Below, in pieces: positions 23,432-35,384 of a stretch of DNA of 64,000 nucleotides (its first letter is position 1; the number at the start of each line of letters is the position of its first letter). The notes beneath the pieces were generated by a model. That model saw only the letters and a list, made by a program, of their open reading frames with translations. It was not told the origin of the DNA and searched no databases. Made by a program: the position numbers and the translations under genes. Source of the stretch: Ahaetulla prasina (lineage: Eukaryota > Chordata > Lepidosauria > Squamata > Colubridae); NCBI RefSeq assembly GCF_028640845.1, contig NC_080542.1, positions 136,764,346 to 136,828,345 of the forward strand. The letters are read 5' to 3'.

Positions 23432-24037
23432 GTACAGTTCCAAATTCTTTTTTTTTTACATTGTATCTATTCTTTACATTGGCATTATTACTTTTAAGTT
23501 CTCTCCAACATGATTCTAAGCATAATATCTGCATTTTGTTTACAGTATCTGCGCATTGAGTTGACATTTTCATGAGGTCTCCACCTTGACTCAGATATTC
23601 ATTTGCAAGTTTAAAAAGCACCAGTTTCGGCACCCCCACAATTTATATATTGCCGGTATTCTCCCCCACCCCCCGCCCAATTTTCTGCACAATAAGCAGA
23701 ATTGTTTTTATATTGTTACTTCTCAAAACCAAAACATATTTTCACAATCAACAATTACTTAATATTCTGTATTTTAATTGTGTCTGTTCATAACAAGACT
23801 TTTCCCCTGACGCTGGAAAATCAGAATGAATTGTAAATTCTACGTACAGAATCTCATTAGGATTGTCTTATGTATGCAGGTGGGTTAGAATAGTACTTTA
23901 GGGTTCTTATTGAAGTATTTATTTCATATTTCTGTCATTGGGATATAATATATTCACAAAATCACAAAAGGGAGAATTATTGTTGTGTCATTGTGAGGCT
24001 GAACATTGACAGTTTTGTATTATCCTGATTTTTGTAG

Positions 24038-24136
24038 TGGAACAACGTTGGGACAGTCTCCACTGGGCCAGATTCAGTTAACAATTCGTCACAGTTCACA
24101 GAGAAACAAACTTATGGTGGTTGTGCACACATGCAG
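24038..24136 (+). CDS. ESYT2: ESYT2 exon: start of C2C
   Basis: One base completes Asn, then GTTLGQSPLGQIQLTIRHSS and RNKLMVVVHTC plus two bases of Arg. It opens C2C, the domain known to bind plasma-membrane PI(4,5)P2. Acceptor ttgtag, donor gtgatc is weak at +3 to +5. Confidence 0.96.
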
Positions 24137-24462
24137 GTGATCCTATTATATATTTCTTGCATTTATCAATTTATCTGCAAGGTATGGTAGCTATGCTGAA
24201 GAACTGGGAAGGGTCTGCTTTCTTCTCTCCCATGTCGTCAAAAATTATTCCTCCAGTTAAATCTCCCCGTTCAACTGTGATTTTGACTAACCAGGATTCT
24301 CTTTGGAATCCAGGCTGAGGACTTGTATCCAGGCAGATGGGAAAAAAAAGAGATCAGTGAATCCTAGAGAAACGGTTCCTGACCAAGCATTGGTCAAAAT
24401 TTGCAGATGTGCTGCTTTATTAACTATTTCTGATCTGGATATTTTATATTCTTTTATTGTAG

Positions 24463-24594
24463 AAACCTAATCGCCTTTTCAGAAGAAGGTTCCGACCCTT
24501 ATGTTCGAATGTATTTATTGCCTGACAAGAGGAGATCAGGAAGAAGAAAAACAAGTGTTTCAAAGAAGAATTTAAACCCGGTGTTTGATCAGGC
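24463..24594 (+). CDS. ESYT2: ESYT2 exon: C2C basic patch
   Basis: Completes Arg, then NLIAFSEEGSDPYVRMYLLP followed by DKRRSGRRKTSVSKKNLNPV and FDQ plus two bases. The DKRRSGRRK and SKK residues form the basic surface that binds PI(4,5)P2 in this family. SDPYVR is the usual C2 strand. Acceptor ttgtag, donor gtatgt. Confidence 0.97.
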
Positions 24595-25023
24595 GTATGT
24601 TGCAATCTGGTTCCTGATTTTACAACATAAAGTTGGGAAATTATTAAAATTTCTTTCTTTGTACTGAAATGTTACTTCTATTGATTTTTAAGAAGGCATC
24701 TAGAAAGGGGTTAACAGTTCACTGTTACTATAAGTGCAGTGCATGGAGATAAAAATAAATGCAGATGTATCCAATTAGCATCTCCTGGTTTATTTTGTTA
24801 CCATCTCTATAAATAAGATTATAGAAAAAAATGAGTCTTTTAGCAGTATGATCACAATAGAAAATAAGTCGCAAAAAAAGCCTAATCAGTTGGGTATTAA
24901 TTGATACAAATACTATAATTCAACAAAGTAGAATTTGGAGCAATGCCTTGAGGGTAATATAGGTATTAAAATGAGCATTAAAAATGTGGAAGACAAATAA
25001 TTTTGCAGGGGGAAATGTTCCTT

Positions 25024-26930
25024 ACGTAATTTATTTATTTTATTTATTTATTAAATTTTTCTACCGCCCTTCTCCCGAAGGACTCAGGGCGGTGTACAGC
25101 CAGAGATAAGACACAGAATATATACAATTAAAACCAACAATTAAAACGTAACAAATTGCAAAAGGCTGATAATTTAAGAATTTGAATTTAAAATTTTAAA
25201 AATATCAATAAAACCCCAAATTAAAATCAAAACTATTGTCTATCAATAACTATCAAGTCCCGCTTGAATAAATAAGTGTGTTTTTAGCTCACTACGGAAG
25301 GTCCGTAGATCAGGCACTTGACGTAGGCCAGGGGGAAGTTCATTCCAGAGCGTCGATGCTCCCACAGAGAAGGCCCTACTCCTGGGGGCCGCCAGCCGAC
25401 ACTGTTTGGCGGACGGCACCCTGAGGAGACCCTCTCTGTGAGAGCGTACAGGTCGTTGGGAGGCATATGGTAACAGCAGGCGGTCTCGTAAGTACCCGGG
25501 TCCTAAGCCATGGAGCGCTTTAAAGGTGGTAACCAAAATCTTGAAGTGCACCCGAAAGACCACAGGAAGCCAGTGCAGACTACGGAGCAGTGGTATTACG
25601 TGGGAGCCACGAACGGCTCCCATTACTACTCGCACAGCCGCATTCTGGACTAACTGCAGCCTCCGGGTGCACCTCAAGGGCAGCCCCATGTAGAGAGCAT
25701 TGCAGTAATCCAACCGAGACGTAACCAGAGCGTGGGTGACTGTGCATAAGGCATCCCGGTCAAGGAAGGGACGCAACTGGCGGACCAAGCGAACTTGGCA
25801 AAAAGCCATCCTGGAGACGGCCGCCAGATGTTCATCAAAGGACAGCCGTCCATCCAGGAGGACGCCCAAGTTGCGAACCACCTCCTTTGGGGCCAATAAC
25901 TCGCCCCCAACAGTCAGCTGCGGATGCAGCTGACTATACCGGGGTGCCGGCTTCCACAGCCACTCCGTCTTGGAGGGATTGAGCTTGAGTCTGTTTCTCC
26001 CCATCCAGACCCGTACAGCTTCCAGGCACCGGGACAGCATTTCGACCGCTTCGTTGGCGTGGTCCGGGGTGGAAAAGTACAGCTGAGTATCATCAGCGTA
26101 CAGATGATAACTCACCCCGAAACCACTGATGACCTCACCCAGCGGCTTCATATAGATGTTGAACAGGGTAGGTGAGAGAATCGACCCCTGAGGCACTCCA
26201 CAAGTGAGGCGTCTCGCGGACGACCTCTGCCCCCCTGTCAACACCGTCTGCGACCGGTCGGAGAGATAGGAGGAGAACCACCAATAAACGATGCCTCCCA
26301 CTCCCAATCCCTCCAGCCGGCGCAGCAGGATACCATGGTCGATGGTATCAAAAGCCGCTGAGAGATCTAATAGGACCAAGGCAGAGGAACAACCCCTGTC
26401 CCTGGCCCTCCAGAGGTCATCCACCAACGCGACCAAAGCCGTCTCCGTGCTGTAACCGGGTCGGAAGCCGGACTGGAACGGGTCTATCGACAGCTTCCTC
26501 CAGGTGCCGGGGGAGCTGCCATGCAACCACACTCTCTACAACCTTCGCCACAAAGCGAAGGTTGGAGACTGGACGATAATTTCCCAAAATAGCTGGGTCC
26601 AGGGAAGGCTTCTTGAGGAGAGGTCTCACCACCGCCTCTTTCAAGGCGGCGGGGAAAACCCCTTCCACCAAAGAAGCATTTATAATCCCCTGGAGCCAGC
26701 CTCGTGTCACTTCCTGAGCAGCCAGCACTAACCAGGAAGGACACGGGCCCAGTAAATATGTAGTTGCATGTAACCTCCCCAGCAACCTGTCCACGTCCTC
26801 GAGAGCCACAGAATCAAACTCATCCCAAATAGCCTCAACAAGACGTGTCTCCGTCATCTCGGTTGGATCATCGCAATCTTGGTCCAAACTATCCCGAACT
26901 ATCCCGAACTAATAGATATGAGTCAAGCAG
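25024..26930 (-). mobile_element. L2-clade LINE, 5'-truncated, in an ESYT2 intron
   Basis: Read on the minus strand it has part of ORF2 and then a 3' end with ctgagtccttcgggagaagg and a TTTA-rich tail. The 3' end is shared with the SINE at 19205-19486. The endonuclease half is missing, so it is a truncated, dead copy. It is antisense to ESYT2. Confidence 0.9.
25243..26887 (-). pseudogene. LINE ORF2 fragment: reverse transcriptase and C-terminus
   Basis: Two overlapping open frames (26887-26417 and 26532-25243) read one protein with a frameshift near 26480. Reverse transcriptase motifs are clear: LSAAFDTIDHGILL, GVPQGSILSP and YADDTQLYFS (active-site Asp pair near 26090-26100). The remainder, to residue 429, is the thumb and C-terminal part typical of L2/CR1-group elements. 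With no endonuclease and one frameshift it cannot be an active copy. Confidence 0.9.
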
Positions 26931-27011
26931 TTGCAATCTCAAAAATCCCACTGATTTTCAGGGCCCCTTAGCCAAATATTCTGAAGCCACAGATCTCCTG
27001 ATTTCAAAGTA

Positions 27012-27404
27012 CCGTATATACTCGAGTATAAGCCGAGTTTTTCAGCACGTTTTTTGTGCTGAAAAGCGCCCCCCCTCGGCTTATACTCGAGTCTACGTCT
27101 CGATGTACTTTTAAAAGATACTGTATTTTTGATAGATGTCCAGCAGGGGGCGCTGCATAATAAAAATGAGCGCCGAACATTTTGCACTTTTGCACTTTTA
27201 TTGTTTTTCGTTCAAATAAATATTCATGTTATTTTACTTGGCTCTATCTTTATTTTTTACATTGACCAGTAGCTGCCTCATTTCCCACCCTAGGCTTATA
27301 CTCGAGTCAATAGTTTTTCCCAGTTTTTTGTGGTAAAATTAGGTACCTCGGCTTATATTCGGGTCGGCTTATATTCGGGTCGGCTTATACTCGAGTATAT
27401 ACGG
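27012..27404. mobile_element. Palindrome-rich DNA element with CCGTATATACTCGAG ends, copy 2
   Basis: Same ends and same internal cggcttatactcgag repeats as 8142-8537. Flanked by TA, with two extra G at the right end. The middle differs from copy 1 and contains gtccagcagggggcgctgca, so the two are different subtypes or have different internal deletions. Confidence 0.8.
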
Positions 27405-27449
27405 GGTACTTTGATTATATTCTTATCTGAAACATTTTTCCCTTCTCAG

Positions 27450-27555
27450 TTTTGATTTCAGCGTTTCATTGGCTGATCTACAGAGAAGAACTTTAGATGT
27501 TGCAGTGAAGAACAGTGGAGGATTCTTGTCTAAAGATAAAGGTCTGCTTGGTAAG
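27450..27555 (+). CDS. ESYT2: ESYT2 exon: C2C
   Basis: One base completes Ala, then FDFSVSLADLQRRTLDVAVK and NSGGFLSKDKGLLGK. DVAVKNSGGFLSKDKGLLGK is nearly invariant in vertebrate E-Syts. Acceptor tctcag, donor gtgagt. Confidence 0.97.
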
Positions 27556-27596
27556 GTGAGTATCACAGATGTAAAAAAAAAAGCAGTACTTGGATA

Positions 27597-27770
27597 ATGA
27601 TGATGATGATGATGATGATATCAGAGTTGGAAGGGACCTTGGAGGTCTTCTAGTCTTCTAGTCCAACCCCCTGCCCAGGCAGGAAACCCTACACCATTTC
27701 AGACAAATGGCTATCCCTACTAATACATCCCTAATGGAAAACCTACACCATTTCAGACAAATGGATAATG
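27597..27770 (-). repeat. CR1 LINE 3' end with (GAT)n tail
   Basis: Seven GAT units (27597-27619) abut ttggaagggaccttggaggt, the complement of the CR1 3' end (aggtcccttccaa). A 30-base piece ending cagacaaatgg is present twice (27687-27713 and 27738-27764), a small internal duplication. Confidence 0.85.
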
Positions 27771-27837
27771 TGGCAAATAAATGTGAACTGAAGTATTGTA
27801 GAATATCGGCCAGTTTCCCTTTTTTTTTTTTTTTTTT

Positions 27838-28130
27838 GGCAAAGTTTTTTTATTTATTTAATTTATATGCCACACATCTCACTATCCAGGTGATTCTGGG
27901 CAGCTAATAAGGCAGTAAAAGGAAGAGCATGCAAACATTAAAAATATTAAAATTAACAGGAATTAGATAAACCAAGTACATGAGCAGCATGGAGCTTGAA
28001 ATCTTCTTTCGTAGGCTGTTAGCCATCTCTAGCATAGATAACCCCCATTGGGACCCTATGCCAATTGGCAGAGCCATGTTCTGAGGCCTTTCCAAAAAGC
28101 CAAGAGGGTGGGGATGGATTATTGGCATAA
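27838..28130 (-). repeat. Old L2/L3-type LINE 3' fragment
   Basis: Begins with T-rich sequence and tttatttatttaatttatat, then a decayed version of the L2 3' region. No coding frame survives. Confidence 0.6.
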
Positions 28131-28481
28131 TCCCATAAACTTTACCTAGATCTGATTCTGAAACAGAATTGCTTATTTTTTTTCTTCTTTATGCACTCTG
28201 TAGCAAGATCCCATTGAGCTAATGTATAAAAATTTGAGTTGTAAAAAAACAACCCTCAAAGTTACTTTTACTTTGTTTGGTGTATTTCTTCTAAGGATTT
28301 AAGATCCATGCATGTGCATCCATGCAGAGCCAGTTGTTGAAGGGGTTAACTTTGTATTGGAATCACGGTTCAGATTTCACTTTTGCGAGACTTTATGCAT
28401 ACAGGGGGTTAGGAGTCAAAGCCAGAATCTAGGATGGCTTTCCACAGAACCAAATCATAATTTAGTTTTTTGTTCTCACAG

Positions 28482-28531
28482 GTATTAATACCATTGGCTT
28501 CAGAAGAACTTTCCAAAAATTGTACTCAGTG
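28482..28531 (+). CDS. ESYT2: ESYT2 penultimate exon
   Basis: Fifty bases, VLIPLASEELSKNCTQ plus two bases of Trp. Last part of C2C. Acceptor ctcacag, donor gtaagt. The intron after it is only 93 bp. Confidence 0.96.
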
Positions 28532-28624
28532 GTAAGTACAGCCGTAGGATGCCTTTTCAATTTTACCTCATTGAGAATTTGGATAAGAGTTCATTGTTTC
28601 CTTTTTCTTCTGTTTGTTTCATAG

Positions 28625-28670
28625 GTATGACTTGACAGAAGATGGGACAAGACCTAACGTTGCATCTTAG
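28625..28670 (+). CDS. ESYT2: ESYT2 last coding exon and stop
   Basis: Completes the Trp of QW, then YDLTEDGTRPNVAS and a TAG stop at 28668-28670. The WYDLTEDGTRP ending is shared by ESYT2 orthologues. Acceptor ttcatag. Confidence 0.97.
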
Positions 28671-29951
28671 GCAGCTTTGAATTCCAAAAGCTCCTGTTAG
28701 CATATCTTTGCCAATCTTTATGTACTTTATCAGCATTGTACCAATATTACTTTTTATAACCCTTAGTTACTTGGCCCATCACCCCAACCATTTTATAATA
28801 TTTTGAGATTTTACCGTAGGCTTAAGTCAGCTTACTTATAAACAATTTTTTCCCCATTTGTTACAGCAATTTTAATGTGCAATAGGGTTTGTAGAATAAA
28901 CATTTGTTTCTGTAGGTCCTGTTATGGCATTTCTGTCCTTAAGAAAAGTGGGCTATCTTTCATTTTTTCTACCTTATTTGTGTCTCATCAAGATATCTGG
29001 CATGTAAATAGATACTATTTTTTACAATGCATTTTCCTCAGAGGTGTAAATGCAGAAAAAAATATCAAAGAAAACTATTTTCTTTGAAAAAAAGTATGAT
29101 ATAAAAATTTTAAAACAAATTTGAGAATAGCATAGCTAGTAAAATGGATTTAATTTTACTAATATTATGGATTTAAGAGTTTCTTATTTTTAAAAAATGA
29201 AAACTATTGATGTAATGATGTATGATTAAAGATTTGCAAAAAAGGGAACTACAAAATATTAACCTTTAATATTTATATTGAAAAATGTATTCTTTGAGTT
29301 TTGTTCAGATAATGCATATAATTCACAAATGCATATATTATATATTTACCCAGGATGTGAAAATGAAGATTTATGTAGTACAGTACCGTGTTTCTTCCAT
29401 TCACTGCTTCTTATTAAAGGTTTATTTGCCCTATCCATAATGTAGGGAAATGCCTATGCAACAGTATGCTCAAGATATATAACGGAATTAGGATTTGGCA
29501 GCCACCCTGATACAACATTGCGATATCACATTGATTGCTAGCGATGGAAAACAGTTTATAACTGAGTTTTAAAGCATGTTTACAATTGTATGTGGAATAC
29601 CAGCAAATAACGAACTCAAGCTGTAGAGACTTTTGAATTTCTGCTTGATTCTTTTACAGTTGTTTCAGTACTATCAGTATTGGTGCCTTGAGCAGCTTTT
29701 TAAATTTTATTTTTGGATCGATGCATGTAGTAGCCATATAGCATTCATAGCACTGCATTCTTTTTGAAAGTACAAGTTCCAAAGTTGATTCATTCACACA
29801 TTACCAATAAGGAATATGACAGTGCAGAATGGGAGGACAGAGTGTGAAAAAAACAGCATTGAAGCTGATCCACAGTGCTTCGGTATAACAATAATGCAGG
29901 GGGAAAAAAGACTTCCAGTGAGTCATTTAAAATCAAATGTATGTTCTAATC

Positions 29952-30101
29952 CAGGGGTCTCCAACCTTGGTCCCTTTAAGACTTGTGGACTTCAACTCCC
30001 AGAGTCCCTCAGCCAGCTTTGCTTTGCTTTGCTTTGCTGACTGAGGGACTCTGGGAGTTGAAATCCACAAGTCTTAAAGGGACCAAGGTTGGAGACCCCT
30101 G
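29952..30101. mobile_element. Foldback hAT MITE with exact 8-bp TSD, in the ESYT2 3' UTR
   Basis: Ends are CAGGGGTCTCCAACC and its inverse. The two arms are about 61 bases and differ at one position, around a 28-base loop with (CTTTG)n. Flanks ttctaatc at 29944-29951 and 30102-30109 are identical. Confidence 0.95.
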
Positions 30102-32091
30102 TTCTAATCAGTGTAGCTTTTTCCCCCCATTTGATTTTCCCAGGCCCAGGAAATGCAAGAACAGTTTGCGAAAATTGGCTTAGTTATTTGAGTATGAACA
30201 TTTTATTCATTGTTGCTTTCAGAATAGAATCAAGGGGGGGAGACACATTAATTATATTTATTCAAGTATTTTTGAAAGCTTTCTCAGATGGTTTTAACAA
30301 TGACTCATTTTTTTTATTTTAACCCAAGAAATGGCATAGTTCTATGGAAATTAGTAGCGACACACCATCTTGAATATATATGCAATGCCTTTCTAAGAAT
30401 AATACAACAGCATAAAATAATAAAATTTTATCAGAATGTTGAGAGTCTTAGAAAGTCCTCTGGCCAAATTATTTCTATGGGTGAATAAACTTTAGGGATA
30501 TTAGCTTTATAATTGAACTCAAAAAATCTTAACTCTGGCTTAGACAATTTTGAAGAAATTCTCCAAGAGGAACAGTCTTCACTGAAGCTTGTAGAGATCT
30601 TCCCATTGTGCCCTATAAATAACTAGACTACTAAGGATACCAAAGTGCCTGTAATATATGTAGCAGATTGTTTATATCATGTTTTGAGAATCAGTTGTCT
30701 ATATTTCAGTGTGATGTACCTGCACACGGGCATGTATGCTTCTCCTATGTTTTATTATGTATGTGCCTCATTAGATAGACTTTATAATCTCATTCAGACA
30801 TTGGCTTCATATAGAATAGCATGAGTAACTCCTATCACAACATAGCTTAGGTTAGCAGTCCTCACTTCCTTTTAAATGACAGAAATGCATTTACTGCATG
30901 ATAACTTTCAGGGAAATCTAAAAAAGGGAAAATATGCAAGAGGATGATTCAGCCATTATATATAGTTATGAGAAAAAAAGATATAAATAAATAAACCCAT
31001 AATTTGAAGTTTTACTGAAGAAAACCAAGAGATCTTCTAACCTTTGCATTCTGCTGTGGTTTAAAGTGACATCAGTGACTAAGAGTACTTTATGGTGGCA
31101 TTGCTTAAGTGGCAATTTCTAAAGTTATATTTGAATTCTACTAACAAGGGATTGTGGTGAGAAGAGGAGGCTCATAATATCAACAAATGTATGCAGAACG
31201 ATCTAGCACTTTGGGCTTCTTTTTTGCAATCAAAAACTAAAATTAGCAAAAAGAATTTTTAAAATGTGGAGAAACAAAGGTCCACTAATATGTTAAAATA
31301 AGCCTTTAGTTTGATGTTAAGGTACACAAAGTAATGTTTTCTTCCGTATCATCTTCTCTGTTCTTTCTAATGAGGTCAAATCTTTTGTATTTTGCATGAA
31401 ATGCAAAAAAAATGCATTGATGCAATGTGAAATATATTGAAAATAGTTCTGCAATAAAGAGATGGAGAAAATTTGGACCAAAATCTGAATGATGAGTAAA
31501 ACATTTTTTCTGCCTTTGGGACATAGAAACTGAGTGCATGAATAATATCCTGTTCACAATTTAATGGTTCACTGAAGAATGATGAGGATTGATGAGATTC
31601 CAATTAGCAATTCTATGACTGAGTACCATCAGATTAGATTTCTGTGTTTTCTATTCTGTGCCTTAAAAAAAAGCTTAAATATTTCATGTAATGAAAGCCA
31701 AGCTTTGTTCTCTGTATTTACCCACTTTATGTGCTATTGAAACTGGTGCAGTTTTTTGCTGCATTTTGTATTTAGAGCTGTTGTAATCTAACCACCAATG
31801 AAGCTGTTATTTGACTTAGGAATTTAACATTCTTTCCTGTTTTGAACTATCATGATGCAGCAACTGGGGAAAAGAAAAGAAAAGAGTAGTTGTTTGCATT
31901 TACCGATTGCATTTTTTTCGCTGATCTTATTTTGCTATTGCATGTATTTATTCAGTAAATGATTCATACGGAACTCACTGCCTCTTTTCATTCATTCAAA
32001 GACCATCTGCTGTGTTTACTTGACATAATTAGCAGCTTTTAGTGCCCTCAGTTTACTTCCCAAAGCATTGTATTACATACAGATACACTGA

Positions 32092-32097
32092 AATAAA
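32092..32097 (+). promoter_or_regulatory. Candidate ESYT2 distal poly(A) signal
   Basis: AATAAA followed within 60 bases by a T/GT-rich stretch (tttgtttgttgcaatttg). Repeats begin about 450 bases further on. Other AATAAA sites upstream could also be used. Confidence 0.4.
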
Positions 32098-32574
32098 GAA
32101 GAACAGATATAAAATGATTGCATTTTCTTAAGAATTACAGCTTTGTTTGTTGCAATTTGCATCCTGTGGAATGATGGAAATTACCCAACATTTGAGTGGG
32201 TTCTTAAGACTTTGATGAAAGTGTTCAAAAAGAAGAAAAATTACTTGACAAGTGTTGCTATGAATACAAATTAAATCTTGGCTGATGCTTCTCCATAGTT
32301 GATGCTAGCTTTCCTTTCTTCCAACATTAATTTTAGAATGGGTGGCCTATTTTAAAGATGTTTGCAAGATTATATAGCCTTAATATCTGTAGATTCCTAC
32401 TTGAAAAAGCTCTGTTCATTGTGCAAATGGTGACATTTTACTAAATGTAAATGTTGTTTACTTATAGCCAATCAGAATCTCAGCATCTCAATAATTCTTT
32501 CATCACCTTGACAATTAGTAATATAGACCACACTTCTGAAAACATAAAGGGGACAAGAGGGATATATAAATAAA

Positions 32575-33095
32575 TAAATGTACTGCTTTATAAATCCTTA
32601 GTAAGACCAGACCTGGAATACCTCATCCAGTTGTGGTCACCACATTACAAATAAGATGTTGAGACTTTGAAAAAACGTGTAGAGAAGAGCAACTATGATT
32701 AAAGGCTTGACAATTAAAATATATGAAGAACGGTTGAGGGAATTGGGCTTGGCTAGTCTAGAGAAAAGAAGGATTAAGGATGATAGGATAGCAGTATTCC
32801 AATATTTGAGGGGCTGTCACAAAGAATAAAGGGTCAACTTATTTTCCAAAGCACCAGAAGGCAAGACAAAAAACTATGGAAACTAATTAAGGACAAGCAA
32901 CCTGTAATTAAGGAGAAACTTCCTAACAACAATTAACTAGTGGAACATCTTGCCTTCAGAAGTTGTGGGTGCTTCATCACTGAAGGTTTTAAAACAAACA
33001 AACAACAACCATTTGTTTGAAATGGTATAGGGGTTGAACAAGGGGTTGGATTAGAAGACCACTTAGGTTCCTTCCAGCCCTATTCTGATTAATTT
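32575..33095 (+). repeat. CR1 LINE 3' end, old
   Basis: Reads cttagtaagaccagacctgg, atatgaagaacggttgaggg and ggttggattagaagaccact, the typical CR1 end of ORF2 and 3' UTR. Stops and changes show it is old. Confidence 0.85.
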
Positions 33096-33519
33096 AAATA
33101 CAATGGTACAGTTCTGTACAAACATACAAAAGATCACACTTTTAATTAAAAACTTCACTACAGCATGAAATACGTAAAAGAGGATTCATTGCCACTTAAA
33201 ATCTGGATCATTTCACAGTCTACAATAAACGAATAAATTGAATCTAGGAAATTTCGATTCTGTCTAGAATGGAGCTGCAGTTGAACATTTCAATGAAAAA
33301 TCAAAAGTTAAAGGATGCAGAAACTATTTGAACTCTCAAATCATTTTTGGAAATCAAGCCATTTTTCAGAATAATGTGCTGAAAAGTAACAACTGCTAGA
33401 AAGTTTAAAATAGATGATTCATCTGAGGGAGCTGAATAACAATGTTAATAAGCCACCACAATCCGTATACATAAACAACATCAGTAATTCAAAATATAAC
33501 ATTGAGCTTGCTGCAGCAT

Positions 33520-34480
33520 TTGATCACTTATAGGTTCTTAAGTCATCTCCAAGGGAGTCCCATGTAGAATGCATCACAGTAGTCTAGCAGTCATCAAATG
33601 GTTTATTTTTTTTATTTGTTTTCAACTTGCAAGGCATCTTGGTCAAGGTAGAATGGTAACTGGCACATGATTCAAAAATTCCTCCTGCTCACAGTTTCTA
33701 CCTGCTGTTTCATCAGGAGTGGAAGAGGACCTTCCAAGTCATGAAACAAGGCTTTCTGAGAGGAATACAACTTGTCAAGAAGGGGAGGGGATTATATTAT
33801 TGACCAATATTTACTGACTTATACTAATTTCATCCTGCATTTTGTCTAATCCAGACCTTTACAGACTCGCATCCAGGGCACCTTCGTCTCAGCCTGAGGT
33901 GGTAGTCCACTGTTATCTGCTTCTGAACAACTTCTCATCTCAAACCAATAGATTAGATAACATGGGGGGGGGGGAGAGAACCAAGGACTACATCTTTGCA
34001 TCCCCATGATCATCATGTGGAGTCCCTCACTCAGAAAGTAGACGCCCCCCCACTCAGACAGTGTCTTGAAGTCCTACTGACTGCAAACAGCCTGGAAGGA
34101 TACCATGGCTGATGGTATTGAGGGCTACCAAACACACAAGACATGCATTCTCTACTGAAGTCCAGACATGGCGCATCTACCAGAGTGATCAGTGTATTTG
34201 CTTTCCCATGAGCAGCCCTGAATCCTGGCAGAAAATATTCTAGATCATCATCTTTCTTCTGCATCTTCTATAGCTAATTTACCAACACCATCTCCATAAC
34301 CTTTTATAACAAGGGAATGTTAGAGATTAGATACCTAGGATCAAACACAAATTCTTCAGGGAAAGGTATACCCTTCCTTTAAAGCAAGTAAAACCACACA
34401 CTCCCATTGAAGTGATGGTAGTCCTTGAGGGCATCTTCAATTTCGTACAGCAAGTCTTTGGGCAACAGCCCTTTTTGGTC
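33520..34480 (-). repeat. Decayed L2-clade LINE
   Basis: agggagtcccatgtagaatg and ataccatggctgatggtatt match, with many changes, the LINEs at 25.7-26.3 kb and 36.2-36.9 kb on the minus strand. No frame is kept. It holds a G11 run at 33965-33975. Confidence 0.75.
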
Positions 34481-34688
34481 TACAAATATGGACATTTACT
34501 AAGAGGGGGAAACTGTCGTGCACTCTCAAATGGTGGAATGGTTTCTTGGCTGTGGATGTACATATTTTATAAAACTCAAATATATTTCAGAAAGTGACAT
34601 CACTGTAACTAGGTCTCAGTAGACCTGCTCCTAAGCAGAGTGAATAACCAGCTTCCACCTTTATGTGTTTGTTTGGAATACTGTAGTG

Positions 34689-34847
34689 CGGTGGCTCAAC
34701 CTATGGTCCATGGACCACTGGGATGGGGTGGGGCGGGGCGCAATGTCAGGAAGGCTTGAAGAAATCTTACGATTTAAATCTTGAGTTAAGTCTTGGGGGT
34801 TCGTGGCCATGCTCCATTGCTACAAAATAAAAGGTTGAGAACCCTAA
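34689..34847. mobile_element. Short hAT-like element, decayed
   Basis: Left end cggtggctcaacctatggtc and right end aaaggttgagaaccc are an imperfect inverted pair of the CAGTGGTTCTCAACC type. I could not find a clear target duplication. Confidence 0.55.
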
Positions 34848-35384
34848 CTCTAAACCATACCTACATCTTGGAAGACCATAAAAGGGAGATATACTCTGAT
34901 GCTTTCTTAGGAAACCTGTCTAAACAAGGCAAAATGAATTAGCAGCAGCTTTTTGAGAAGAAAAAGTAACACAAGATAATAGTTCTCTCATAAGCCTACG
35001 AATAGCCATTTTGTGGATGGATAAGGCCCAGCAATGTCCACCAAAGCTATAAATTCTGTTCAATAACCCCCAAGTTTATATAAGCATGATAGACACTGGA
35101 TGAGCAAAATAATTTTTACAGGTTGGTTTGAGGATCTTTGGTGCAAAATTTATACAAAAGAGTGGATCACAGCTATTATAATAAGGGAGATCTTAAGCAG
35201 ATCAGATCCTTACTTAAATCACCATTGTTTCTTAATGTCCAGCTGAAAGTATCTGACCAGCATTAATCTTGTTCAAATAAGACATCTACAGCATTAATTA
35301 AAGTGTGTTTACATTTAATATGCCACTAAGTCTGCATCTCAATTAATCTATATTGAATGGCAGATTTAAGACTGACAAATGGGG
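34848..35384. other. Intergenic, nothing recognised
   Basis: No supported feature between the hAT-like element and the CR1 fragment. Confidence 0.45.

Larger units (their letters stand above)
766..32110 (+). other. ESYT2: ESYT2 gene, 3' two thirds (16 coding exons and 3' UTR)
   Basis: Extended synaptotagmin 2 tethers the endoplasmic reticulum to the plasma membrane and moves glycerolipids between them through its SMP domain; its C2 domains bind Ca2+ and PI(4,5)P2. The exons here give 602 codons and a stop with every splice phase matching, and read along the vertebrate protein from the end of SMP through C2A, C2B, a Ser/Pro-rich linker and C2C. The N-terminal hairpin and most of SMP are upstream of the window. 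All introns are GT-AG. Introns are 91 bp to 5.5 kb and full of transposons, but no exon carries a frameshift or stop, so the gene looks functional. The 3' limit given is a guess from a poly(A) signal. Confidence 0.96.
28671..32110 (+). other. ESYT2: ESYT2 3' UTR, end uncertain
   Basis: AT-rich and without introns or LINEs, apart from one hairpin MITE at 29952-30101. AATAAA hexamers occur at 28895, 30986, 30990, 31453 and 32092, so alternative polyadenylation is possible. The lack of dense repeats until about 32.5 kb, in contrast to everything downstream, suggests that most of this is real UTR. Confidence 0.55.

Noticed and set aside
23067..23513. 148-codon frame starting at an internal ATG
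   Set aside because: It is the ESYT2 linker exon with wrong limits: the exon begins at 23046 and ends at the donor at 23432.
33520..34480. New unknown gene downstream of ESYT2
   Set aside because: Text matches, with decay, the L2-clade LINEs in the same window on the minus strand.
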